A stretch of DNA of 6,578 nt from Oscillospiraceae bacterium (lineage in GTDB: Bacteria > Bacillota > Clostridia > Oscillospirales > Oscillospiraceae): positions 1 through 6,578 of the forward strand of contig JAISKU010000198.1 in assembly GCA_031261245.1 (NCBI GenBank). Direction: 5' to 3'. Both the position numbers and the translations under genes were made by a program. The stretch's first letter is position 1. Each line of letters begins with the position of its first letter. Positions 1 to 6,278 of this stretch are shown here, piece by piece. The notes under the pieces are model-generated. The model was not told the origin of the DNA, searched no databases, and saw only the letters and a list, made by a program, of their open reading frames with translations.

Positions 1-557
1 ATGGAGCTGGCGATGCCGCCGTCGAGCAGACGGCGACCCTTGTACTCGTAAATCGGGCACATGAGCGGCACGGAGCACGAGGCGATGACGCCGCCCCAGT
101 CCTCGCCGCGCATGTCGTCGAGCGTGTACCAGACCGTCTCGCCCGTGTCGCAGTCGAACGCGCCGGCGTTGTAGCGCACGCGCCGGCGGAAGGCAGAGTC
201 CCAGTCGTAGAAAACGTGCTTTTCCGGCACGGTGCGGAATATGTAGTCGAAGCCGAACATGCTGCGGTGCAGGAGGAGATTGCGGACGCTGACGTATTCC
301 GGGCGGCTGACGTAGTTCTCAATAATCTGGCGCGAGCGCATCGGCTGACCCGAGATGTACGAGAGCGCGTTCGCGGCGCCGGCGGAGATGCCCGCGATGT
401 ACGGGAACATGATCCCCGCCTCCATGAACGCCTCAAAGACGCCGGAGCTGTAGTATCCGCGCGTTCCGCCGCCCTCGCACACGAGCGCCGTGCCCTCCGG
501 CAGATAGCGCGAGGGGTCGCGCCCCGGTATCGGCGTCATTGTGTATTTGTTTTGCAT
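1..557 (-). CDS. Patatin-like phospholipase, N-terminal part (3' end outside window)
   Basis: This is a serine acyl hydrolase of the patatin family, expected to cleave acyl esters of phospholipids or similar lipids. The 185 visible residues contain all the catalytic elements: the oxyanion loop GGGTRG (about 29-34), the nucleophile elbow GISAG with Ser58, and the dyad Asp179 in DGG. The layout (GGGxRGxxxxGV, then SAGAxN, then a SGQ..RS segment) resembles the bacterial RssA/YjjU-like group. No signal peptide is visible, so the protein is probably cytoplasmic. I chose the ATG at 557 because AGAGAG (567-572) lies nine bases upstream. An in-frame ATG at 566 abuts that motif and is less likely, and another in-frame ATG lies at 539. 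The gene follows the nucleotidyltransferase gene on the same strand with a 53-base gap, but it has its own promoter. The family assignment is firm; the substrate is unknown. The gene is cut by the window edge. Confidence 0.9.
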   Translation of the reverse strand, partial: MQNKYTMTPIPGRDPSRYLPEGTALVCEGGGTRGYYSSGVFEAFMEAGIMFPYIAGISAGAANALSYISGQPMRSRQIIENYVSRPEYVSVRNLLLHRSMFGFDYIFRTVPEKHVFYDWDSAFRRRVRYNAGAFDCDTGETVWYTLDDMRGEDWGGVIASCSVPLMCPIYEYKGRRLLDGGIASS

Positions 558-578
558 TTTAATCATCTCTCTATGTAG

Positions 579-602
579 TGTGGTATATTTCAGTATACCA
601 CA
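579..602. promoter_or_regulatory. Perfect inverted repeat over the patatin -10 box (candidate operator)
   Basis: The arms TGTGGTATA (579-587) and TATACCACA (594-602) are perfect complements around a 6-base spacer. The repeat covers the -10 box and the predicted start site of the patatin promoter, where a dimeric repressor would block transcription. On the plus strand it is followed by five Ts, which resembles a terminator, but no plus-strand gene lies upstream. In the minus direction no T run follows it. An operator is therefore the better reading. The cognate regulator is not in the window and I cannot name its family. Confidence 0.5.
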
Positions 603-621
603 TTTTTCGCCTAATCGTCAA
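592..621 (-). promoter_or_regulatory. Sigma-A-type promoter of the patatin gene
   Basis: On the minus strand, TTGACG (616-621) and TATACT (592-597) are separated by 18 bases. That is one mismatch from each consensus box (TTGACA, TATAAT). Transcription would start near 585, giving a leader of about 28 bases before the ATG at 557. The -35 box lies within the last codons of the upstream nucleotidyltransferase gene, so the patatin gene can be transcribed independently of it. The promoter is predicted from sequence only. Confidence 0.65.
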
Positions 622-2527
622 CCTCCGCGATTTTGCGCTCGAGCTCCGCGCACAGCTCGGCGGCGGCCTCGGCGCTCATGGATTCCGCGTAAATCCGCAG
701 CGCGGACGCGCCCCGCACGGGCGACACGATTGCGGTGCCGCCGCCGGAGCGGAGCACGAGACCCGTGTCGAGCATTGACGCGGCCTCGGCGCTCATGCTC
801 GCCGACAGGCGGCGCATTACGGCCCCGCGGCCGCCGCGCAGCGTGACCTCGCGCGCGGACAGGCCGAATTTCGGCACGCTCTCCTCCGCCTGCGCGAGCG
901 TCACGCCGCGTGAGCGCAGGTACGCGCACAGGTGTGCGGCGAGAATCACGCCGTCGCGGCTCCACACCTCCGTGAAATGCTCCGAGCGCGCGACGGTTGC
1001 GCCGTAGCGCTCCGCGAGGGCTTCGAGCGCCTCGGGCGCGTCGGGCTGGAGCGTCAGGGAGTGCGCGGAGTTCTCAAACGCGGCCATCGCGGCGATGAGC
1101 AGCATGTGGCCGAAGTCGATTTCGCGGCCGTCCTCGCGGTGGGCGGTACACCGCGCGCCGTCGGCGGAGACCTCAAACGACGGCACGCCGTCGGATTTTT
1201 CGGCGAGCTCAAAGCCGCCGGCGAGGGTGAGAGCCTCGCGCAGCGTCCTCGACGCCGCGCCGCCGCCGGATACGGAGATTTTGAGCGTGCCGGGCGCGAC
1301 GGAGGCCGCAAAGCCCGCCGCGTGGACGGCGTAGGCGTCGCGCACGCCGACGACGGGCGTGACGCCGCCGGTGCGGGTGCCGGAGGCGGGCGCAGGCTCG
1401 CCCTTTAACAGCTTGCGCTCAAGCTCACGCGAGACGGCGGAGCCGTCGGGGCCGAGGAAGCATATTTTTACGCAGTTGCCGCGCTGGGTGACGAACGCGG
1501 ACAGCGGCAGATGGTAATTGCGCGAGACGAACGCCGCGACGGACAGCACCCCGGCGTCGTGAGAGATTGTGTCGCCGCCGCAGACGTTTATCCCGCACGA
1601 GAGGATACCCGCCGCGACGCGCGCGCCGTCGCCGCCGCTCCAGCCCACGCCGACGCGCCCGAACGCGCCCGCAGCCATGCCGAGCTTCAGGCAGTCGGCG
1701 GCGCTTATGTGCGCGCCGAGCTCGCCGGACAGCTCGCCGCGGCGCGTGAACTCGATGCGGTGCGACGGGAAGTAGGCGGGCGCGTCCTGCGCGCCGTCGG
1801 GCGGGGTGAGCTCGAGCTTCACGAGGCCGCGCAGCGCGTCGTCGCGGCAGCCGTAGTACGACTCGGGCGTGCCGATGTCGCGCCAGTAGCCCTCCGGGGC
1901 GGCGGCGTACATCGGAGTTCCCGCCGCGAGCAGCTTCGGGAACAGGTCGCGCCCGAAGTCACAGGCTCCGGTCTCGGGGATTTCGGCGAGGACGGCGGGG
2001 GAGAGGACGTATATTCCGGTGGACACCATGTCCGTCACGACGCCCTCCCACGCGGGTTTTTCGACGAATTTTTCGATTCTGCCGTCCTCGCGGCACACGA
2101 CGAGGCCGTATTCGGGGGGCTCCTGTGTCTGGTGCAGGGCGATTGTGACGGCGCTGCCGCGCGCGCGGTGGAGCTCCGTGAGCGCCGCGAGGTCGAAATC
2201 GCACACGCAGTCGCCGGAGACGACGAGAAAATCCGCACCGCCGACGAAGTCCGCGCAGTCGCGCACGCCGCCCGCCGTGCCGCGCGGGGTGGCCTCCGTG
2301 CTGTACGTGAGCGCCACGCCCTCAAATTCGTCGCCGAAGTAGTCCGTTATGACGTGCGGCATGTAGCCGAGGGTGAGGCGCGCGTCCGTCACGCCGTTGC
2401 GGCGCAGCAGCCTTATGATGTGCGCGAGAACGGGCTCTCCGCCGATGCGGATCATGGGCTTTGGCATGTTGCCGGAGATGGGGCGCAGGCGGGTGCCCTC
2501 GCCGCCCGCGAGTATGATTGCTTTCAT
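611..2527 (-). CDS. Sugar-1-phosphate nucleotidyltransferase fused to a degenerate phosphohexomutase-like region
   Basis: Residues 1-235 form an apparently complete nucleotidyltransferase of the mannose-1-phosphate guanylyltransferase / glucose-1-phosphate thymidylyltransferase superfamily, which makes activated sugars for surface polysaccharides. Visible motifs are LAGGEGTRLRP (6-16), PKP (22-24), GTAGG (83-87), the metal-binding Asp in SGD (106), EKFVEKP (152-158) and the WRDIG motif (215-219). The remaining 400 or so residues resemble the phosphomannomutase fold, ending in a LRIYAE element near 610-615. The catalytic SHNP serine loop is absent: VTQRGN stands around 346-351. No DxDxDR metal loop or RPSGTEP loop can be found. 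Fused bacterial homologues are usually about 810-840 residues, with a hexapeptide beta-helix between the two domains; here that section is missing. The ATG at 2527 is preceded by GGAG (2536-2539) at an 8-base spacing, with an A6T6 tract just upstream. No convincing promoter was found for this gene. Nucleotide and sugar specificity cannot be told from the sequence. Confidence 0.85.
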   Translation of the reverse strand: MKAIILAGGEGTRLRPISGNMPKPMIRIGGEPVLAHIIRLLRRNGVTDARLTLGYMPHVITDYFGDEFEGVALTYSTEATPRGTAGGVRDCADFVGGADFLVVSGDCVCDFDLAALTELHRARGSAVTIALHQTQEPPEYGLVVCREDGRIEKFVEKPAWEGVVTDMVSTGIYVLSPAVLAEIPETGACDFGRDLFPKLLAAGTPMYAAAPEGYWRDIGTPESYYGCRDDALRGLVKLELTPPDGAQDAPAYFPSHRIEFTRRGELSGELGAHISAADCLKLGMAAGAFGRVGVGWSGGDGARVAAGILSCGINVCGGDTISHDAGVLSVAAFVSRNYHLPLSAFVTQRGNCVKICFLGPDGSAVSRELERKLLKGEPAPASGTRTGGVTPVVGVRDAYAVHAAGFAASVAPGTLKISVSGGGAASRTLREALTLAGGFELAEKSDGVPSFEVSADGARCTAHREDGREIDFGHMLLIAAMAAFENSAHSLTLQPDAPEALEALAERYGATVARSEHFTEVWSRDGVILAAHLCAYLRSRGVTLAQAEESVPKFGLSAREVTLRGGRGAVMRRLSASMSAEAASMLDTGLVLRSGGGTAIVSPVRGASALRIYAESMSAEAAAELCAELERKIAEVDD

Positions 2528-2608
2528 CGTATCAACTCCGTGGAAAAAATTTTTTGACGAGGGGTATTATTCCCAAACCTTTCCGCGATATCCGCGCGCA
2601 ATTACATC

Positions 2609-2637
2609 TTGACATTTCGGATTTTCGGATATATACT
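2609..2637 (+). promoter_or_regulatory. Near-consensus sigma-A promoter of the T-box/aspS operon
   Basis: TTGACA (2609-2614, exact consensus) and TATACT (2632-2637, one mismatch) are separated by 17 bases. The predicted start is about 2644, one base before the first paired base of T-box Stem I. This leaves essentially no unstructured 5' extension. It is the strongest promoter seen in the window. Strong initiation fits an operon controlled by attenuation rather than at initiation. Confidence 0.8.
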
Positions 2638-2714
2638 CACACAAGACGGTAACGCGTTCGGGCGCGCTTGCGCCCACAAGTTCATATCAAAGCGGGCGCG
2701 GTGACGCGTCAAGG

Positions 2715-2750
2715 CGGGTGGCACCGCGGGTTTGTTGTAAACTCGTCCCG
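2715..2750 (+). promoter_or_regulatory. T-box antiterminator helix
   Basis: CGGG (2715-2718) pairs with CCCG (2747-2750). The 7-base bulge TGGCACC (2719-2725) has the canonical TGGNACC form that captures the tRNA NCCA end. The second helix pairs GCGGGTTT (2726-2733) with AAACTCGT (2739-2746) around a 5-base loop. The CCCG segment is also the first part of the terminator stem, so the two structures exclude each other. This is the expected switch. Confidence 0.85.
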
Positions 2751-2785
2751 ACGAACAGTTTTTGTTCGTCGGGATTTTTATTTTT
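2747..2785 (+). terminator. Intrinsic terminator of the T-box leader
   Basis: CCCGACGAACA (2747-2757) pairs perfectly with TGTTCGTCGGG (2763-2773) around a 5-base loop (2758-2762), and U-A and G-U pairs can extend the base of the stem. The run of Ts follows at 2775-2785, interrupted by a single A. When tRNA-Asp is charged, transcription should stop here before the lipoprotein gene. The 5' arm overlaps the antiterminator. Confidence 0.92.
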
Positions 2786-2797
2786 GGAGGGGGATTT

Positions 2798-3586
2798 ATG
2801 AAAAAGTTAATCGCTGTATTCCTCGCGGCGCTGCTGCTGCTCGGCGCCGTGTCGTGCGCGACGCCGACGCCGGAACCGACGCCCAACGCGACGAAAACGC
2901 CGAAACCTACGCAAGCCCCGCCACAGACACCGGAACCAGCAACGCCGACACCGGAAACGGAATCCGCGCCGGACTATATCACCATCAAGGGCGAGCAGTA
3001 CAGCACAAGCCTGACAGAGCTTTATTTGGGTAATCTCGGGCTGACAAATGAGGACATCGAGCCGCTGAAATATATGACGAACCTGACGCATTTGAATTTG
3101 AGTGAAAACGACATCACCGACATCGCGCCGTTGGCAAACCTTGTGAATCTGACGCGGTTGGATTTGGACGGCAACTTAAACAACAAAGATATGACGCCGT
3201 TGGCAAACCTTACGAATTTGATATACTTGACTATGCAAAGGAACTATCGGCTCAGTGACATCAGCGCACTGTCTAAGCTGACAAACTTGGAAGGCCTTTA
3301 TTTGGGTTTTTGCAATGTGAGTGACGTAACGCCGCTCGAGAATCTGACAAATCTGACTTATTTGACGTTGAACTTCAACAATGTGAGTGACGTAACGCCG
3401 CTGGCGAATCTGACAAAATTGGTGAAGTTGGGTTTGGCTGGCAACAACATAAGCAACATCAGGCCGCTCGCGAGCCTGACGAATCTGACGGAGTTGATAT
3501 TGGAAGATGTGGAAGATAACCACATCAGCGACGCGCAGATTGCGGAGCTTCGGGCGGCGCTGCCGGATTGCAAGATATATAACTGA
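2798..3586 (+). CDS. Leucine-rich-repeat lipoprotein (internalin/SDS22-like repeats)
   Basis: The 262-residue protein is probably secreted and lipid-anchored. The signal peptide starts MKK, has a hydrophobic core (about 4-18) and ends at AVSC with Cys20; Ala at -3 is a less usual lipobox residue. Residues 21-58 are a Thr/Pro/Glu-rich spacer of the kind that holds a domain away from the membrane. From about residue 71 there are roughly eight 22-23-residue repeats of the form NLTxLxLxxNxIxDIxPLANLT, the SDS22/internalin class. This class usually binds proteins, and no catalytic domain is seen. I chose the ATG at 2798 because GGAGG (2786-2790) lies 7 bases upstream; earlier in-frame starts fall inside the terminator stem. 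It is the first gene behind the T-box and lies 31 bases before aspS with no terminator between. It has visibly lower GC and many more TTG leucine codons than its neighbours, which hints at separate origin or recent repeat expansion. Its function and partner are unknown. Confidence 0.88.
   Translation: MKKLIAVFLAALLLLGAVSCATPTPEPTPNATKTPKPTQAPPQTPEPATPTPETESAPDYITIKGEQYSTSLTELYLGNLGLTNEDIEPLKYMTNLTHLNLSENDITDIAPLANLVNLTRLDLDGNLNNKDMTPLANLTNLIYLTMQRNYRLSDISALSKLTNLEGLYLGFCNVSDVTPLENLTNLTYLTLNFNNVSDVTPLANLTKLVKLGLAGNNISNIRPLASLTNLTELILEDVEDNHISDAQIAELRAALPDCKIYN
3313..3402 (+). repeat. Identical 24-bp direct repeats inside the LRR array
   Basis: The copies at 3313-3336 and 3379-3402 are identical over 24 bases. 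They are offset by 66 bases, exactly one 22-residue repeat unit. Both encode the NVSDVTPL portion of consecutive repeats. Identity at the nucleotide level, not only the protein level, points to a recent in-frame duplication or gene conversion of one repeat unit. Such arrays can gain or lose units by slippage without breaking the frame. Confidence 0.85.
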
Positions 3587-3617
3587 TTTACACAAACAAC
3601 AGGAGGACAATGAAATT

Positions 3618-5345
3618 ATGCTCAGAACACACACTTGCGGAGAGATTCGCGAGGGGGATATCGGAAAAACCGCGCGCCTATCGGGGTGGGTGGACACAAT
3701 CCGCGACCACGGCGGCGTGATGTTCCTCGACCTGCGCGACGAGTACGGCGTGACGCAGATTGTGCTGCACGACGACGCGCTTCTCGACGGCGTGAACCGC
3801 GAGGCGGTCGTGTCCGTCACGGGCGTGATTCGCGCGCGCGACGCGGAGACGGTGAACGCAAAGCTCGAAACCGGCGCGGTGGAGCTGTTTGCAGAGACGC
3901 TCGAAATTCTCGGGCCGTCGAGGAACATGCTGCCGTTCGATATCCGCGAGAGTAAGGACACACGCGAGGACGTGCGGCTGAAATACCGCTACCTCGACCT
4001 GCGGAATCCCGCGATTCACGGGAGTATCAAGCTGCGCGCGGAGGTAATACGGTTCCTGCGCGCGAAGATGGAGGGTCTGGGCTTCACGGAGATTCAGACG
4101 CCGATTTTGACCGCGAGTTCGCCGGAGGGCGCGCGCGACTACCTCGTGCCGTCGCGCAAGCACAAAGGGAGATTTTACGCTCTGCCGCAGGCTCCGCAGC
4201 AGTTCAAGCAGCTCTTAATGGTGTCGGGTTTTGACAAGTATTTTCAGATTGCGCCGTGCTTCCGCGACGAGGACGCGCGGGGCGACCGCTCACCCGGGGA
4301 GTTCTATCAGCTCGATTTTGAGATGGCGTTCGCGGAGCAGGAGGACGTTTTTGCCGTCGCGGAGGAGGTTCTGCACGACACTTTTGCGAAGTTCGCGACG
4401 GGCGCGGTGTCCGACGCGCCGTTCCGGCGGATAACGTATGCGGACGCGATGCTCAGGTACGGCTCTGACAAGCCGGATCTGCGCAATCCGCTTGAAATTG
4501 CGGATTTGACGGAGTTTTTCGCGGGCGTGGAGTTCCCGATGTTCCGCGGGAAGCCGGTGCGCGGGATCGTCGCCGACTGCAAGGGCAGGCCGAAGAGCTT
4601 TTTTGAAAATTCCGAGAAGTACGCGAAGTCGATCGGAATGGGCGGGCTCGGGTACCTGACGCTCGCGGGGGAGGAGTTCAGGGGGCCCGTCGCGAAGTTC
4701 CTCTCCGAGGAGCAGAGGGCGTATCTCGTAAATACTTTGAGTATAAAAGACGGTGAGACGCTGTTCTTCATCTGCGACGCGCTTCCGGCGGTGAACGCGT
4801 ATGCGGGGCAGATTCGCGCGTGGCTCGGCGAGGCGCTTGAGATAGTCGAAAAGGACGCGTTCCGGTTCTGCTTCGTCGTCGATTTTCCGATGTACGAGTA
4901 CGACGAGCAGACGCGGGCAATCATATTTACGCACAATCCGTTCTCCATGCCGCAGGGCGGGCTGGAGGCGCTGAACACGAAAGACCCGTTGGAAATACTC
5001 GCTTATCAGTACGATATTGTGTGCAACGGCGTGGAGCTGTCGAGCGGCGCGGTGCGAAATCACTCGCCGGAGACGATGAGGCGCGCGTTCGCGATTGCGG
5101 GCTACGAGGAGGCGGAGCTGGAGAGCCGCTTCGGGGCGCTGTACGCCGCGTTCGGCTACGGGGCGCCGCCGCACGCGGGCATGGCGCCGGGAATCGACCG
5201 CATGATAATGCTGCTCGCAGGGGAGGAAACTATACGTGATGTAATCGCGTTTCCGCTGAACGGCGAGGCGAAGGATCTGCTGCTCGGCGCGCCGGGCGAG
5301 GTCACGGAGCAGCAGCTGCGGGATGTGCATATCAAGTTGAGGTGA
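3618..5345 (+). CDS. aspS: Aspartyl-tRNA synthetase, probably non-discriminating (aspartate--tRNA(Asp/Asn) ligase)
   Basis: This class IIb synthetase charges tRNA with aspartate in the cytoplasm. The 575 residues cover the full bacterial layout. An OB-fold anticodon domain (about 1-105) opens with RTHTCGE. Class II motif 1 lies around 143-168 (ASSPEGARDYLVPSR follows), and motif 2 contains FRDED with Arg216. A GAD insertion falls around 290-400, and motif 3 GMAPGIDR has Arg528. The anticodon domain carries RDHGG with His31, the position where non-discriminating AspRS have His and E. coli's discriminating enzyme has Leu. With gatC two genes downstream, I infer that it also charges tRNA-Asn with Asp for later amidation. 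I chose the ATG at 3618 because it gives the standard family N-terminus; AGGAGG (3601-3606) is 11 bases away, a long spacing. The gene is co-transcribed with the lipoprotein gene and has GC-rich codon use. Confidence 0.97.
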   Translation: MLRTHTCGEIREGDIGKTARLSGWVDTIRDHGGVMFLDLRDEYGVTQIVLHDDALLDGVNREAVVSVTGVIRARDAETVNAKLETGAVELFAETLEILGPSRNMLPFDIRESKDTREDVRLKYRYLDLRNPAIHGSIKLRAEVIRFLRAKMEGLGFTEIQTPILTASSPEGARDYLVPSRKHKGRFYALPQAPQQFKQLLMVSGFDKYFQIAPCFRDEDARGDRSPGEFYQLDFEMAFAEQEDVFAVAEEVLHDTFAKFATGAVSDAPFRRITYADAMLRYGSDKPDLRNPLEIADLTEFFAGVEFPMFRGKPVRGIVADCKGRPKSFFENSEKYAKSIGMGGLGYLTLAGEEFRGPVAKFLSEEQRAYLVNTLSIKDGETLFFICDALPAVNAYAGQIRAWLGEALEIVEKDAFRFCFVVDFPMYEYDEQTRAIIFTHNPFSMPQGGLEALNTKDPLEILAYQYDIVCNGVELSSGAVRNHSPETMRRAFAIAGYEEAELESRFGALYAAFGYGAPPHAGMAPGIDRMIMLLAGEETIRDVIAFPLNGEAKDLLLGAPGEVTEQQLRDVHIKLR

Positions 5346-5349
5346 AAAG

Positions 5350-6276
5350 ATGGCAAACAGCGATGAGATATCGGCAAGATTCTGGAATCTGCCGTGGAAA
5401 GCCGACGAGGAATCGGAGCGCGAGAACACTTTCATTGACGACATAATTCAAAAAACGCATATTGAGCGATTGATTACGGAAAATCTTGACGGAGTTGAGA
5501 CGGCGTTTGACGGCGGGGCGGGATACGGCAGATTTTCAATGCTGCTGGCCGGGCGCGGAATACGCGTGACGCACTTTGACATTTCGCAGCCGATGATTGA
5601 CAAGGCGCGCGCGTTGGCGGAGGAGCGCGGCGTTGCGGGAAATATGACCTTTGTGCTCGGGTCGCTCGAGGATTTGAGCGCGTTTCACGACGCGCAATTT
5701 GACTTGGTGATGTCGTTTGACGCGCCGATTTCGTACACGTACCCGAACCAAGGCGACGTGGTGAAAAATCTCGCGCGTATTGCGAAAAAACGATTGATTA
5801 TCAGTGTGTACAGCCGCATGGCGTGGCCGGCGCATGCGTTTGATCCGGCGCAAAAGGTGAAGTACCTGCTTGACGAGTCGCGCGACCCGTGGAACTCTCT
5901 CGGCGAGGTCTCAAAGCTGGCGGAATATAAGCCGGATATGGCCGCCGTGCGGGAGTTTTTCCGGACGGGGCTGACGGAGCCGGCGGAATCGACAGGCGCG
6001 GCGTTCGAGGCGGGAGGTACGCCGTGGCCGATTTCCTACGCGTTTATGCCGGACGAGCTGCGCGGGTTGCTGGAGAGCTGCGGCGGCCGGAATATACGGC
6101 TGTCGGGGCCGGGCGCGCTGTCGCGCTTGATCCCCGGCGAGGTTTTGCGGAATATTATGCGCGACGCGCAGCTGCGCGGTGATTTTCTTGACTTTTGCTA
6201 TGAATACGACAGAAATCCGTCGGTGGCGGGGCTCGGAAAAGACAACCTTGTCGCGCTCGCGGAGATTGGAGAATAA
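5350..6276 (+). CDS. Class I SAM-dependent methyltransferase, substrate unknown
   Basis: The 308-residue protein has a Rossmann-type methyltransferase core. Motif I is FDGGAGYGR (53-61), which binds SAM. An acidic residue ends strand 2 (Asp77 in HFDIS) and would hold the ribose. The motif IV region is FDLVMSFDAPISY (117-129). The 60 or so N-terminal residues, including a short Trp-containing stretch (FWNLPW), and the C-terminal 130 residues are not recognised and probably shape the substrate site. There is no signal peptide or membrane segment. Its AGGTGA ribosome site (5340-5345) overlaps the aspS stop codon, so translation is probably coupled. It lies between aspS and gatC, which could suggest a role in tRNA or translation, but co-transcription alone does not prove that. 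Small-molecule targets are equally possible. The fold is confident; the function is not. Confidence 0.85.
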   Translation: MANSDEISARFWNLPWKADEESERENTFIDDIIQKTHIERLITENLDGVETAFDGGAGYGRFSMLLAGRGIRVTHFDISQPMIDKARALAEERGVAGNMTFVLGSLEDLSAFHDAQFDLVMSFDAPISYTYPNQGDVVKNLARIAKKRLIISVYSRMAWPAHAFDPAQKVKYLLDESRDPWNSLGEVSKLAEYKPDMAAVREFFRTGLTEPAESTGAAFEAGGTPWPISYAFMPDELRGLLESCGGRNIRLSGPGALSRLIPGEVLRNIMRDAQLRGDFLDFCYEYDRNPSVAGLGKDNLVALAEIGE

Positions 6277-6278
6277 TT

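Larger units (their letters stand above)
2645..2785 (+). promoter_or_regulatory. T-box riboswitch, compact, tRNA-Asp responsive
   Basis: This leader senses uncharged tRNA and controls read-through into the operon. The T-box core is unmistakable: GGGTGGCACCGCGGG at 2716-2730. By eye, Stem I pairs GACG (2645-2648) with CGTC (2707-2710). The internal loop has GTAA (2649-2652) on one side and GTGACG (2701-2706) on the other. Above it, CGCGTTCG (2653-2660) pairs with CGGGCGCG (2693-2700), allowing G-U pairs. The 3' side of the loop presents GAC at 2703-2705, an Asp codon in the usual specifier position and followed by a purine. The bulge base C2722 would pair with discriminator G73, which bacterial tRNA-Asp carries. 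Both contacts agree with aspS downstream. Stem II and Stem III are not seen, because Stem I ends four bases before the antiterminator. The distal tRNA-elbow module is also not recognisable. The T-box identity is near certain; the Stem I fold is hand-drawn. Confidence 0.88.

Noticed and set aside
579..607. Hairpin plus T5 read as an intrinsic terminator on the plus strand
   Set aside because: No plus-strand gene ends here, and on the minus strand, where genes run, no T run follows. The overlap with a -10 box favours an operator.
1511..2557. 348-codon open frame on the plus strand opposite the nucleotidyltransferase gene
   Set aside because: It is an antisense shadow caused by GC-rich third codon positions. 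The translation is rich in Arg, Ala and Val with no recognisable domain, and the opposite strand encodes a clear enzyme.
2528..2608. Promoter for the minus-strand nucleotidyltransferase gene
   Set aside because: An AATAAT-like box is present near 2565-2570 but no acceptable -35 lies 16-18 bases upstream of it, so I do not call a promoter, although one must exist in or beyond this stretch.
2762..2797. In-frame upstream extension of the lipoprotein gene to an ATG at 2762
   Set aside because: This start lies in the loop and 3' arm of the T-box terminator and has no ribosome site. The ATG at 2798 has GGAGG at 7 bases and begins a proper lipoprotein signal peptide.
3000..3540. Repetitive stretch considered as a CRISPR or other non-coding repeat array
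   Set aside because: The 66-bp periodicity is in frame and encodes leucine-rich repeats; spacers are not unique and repeats are not palindromic.
3507..3617. Upstream extension of aspS into the lipoprotein gene
   Set aside because: The extra residues match nothing in AspRS, whose family N-terminus begins at the ATG at 3618 (RTHTCGE).
4290..5444. 384-codon open frame on the minus strand opposite aspS
   Set aside because: It lies opposite motifs 2 and 3 of AspRS and is Arg/His-rich without family features, so it is a coding shadow.
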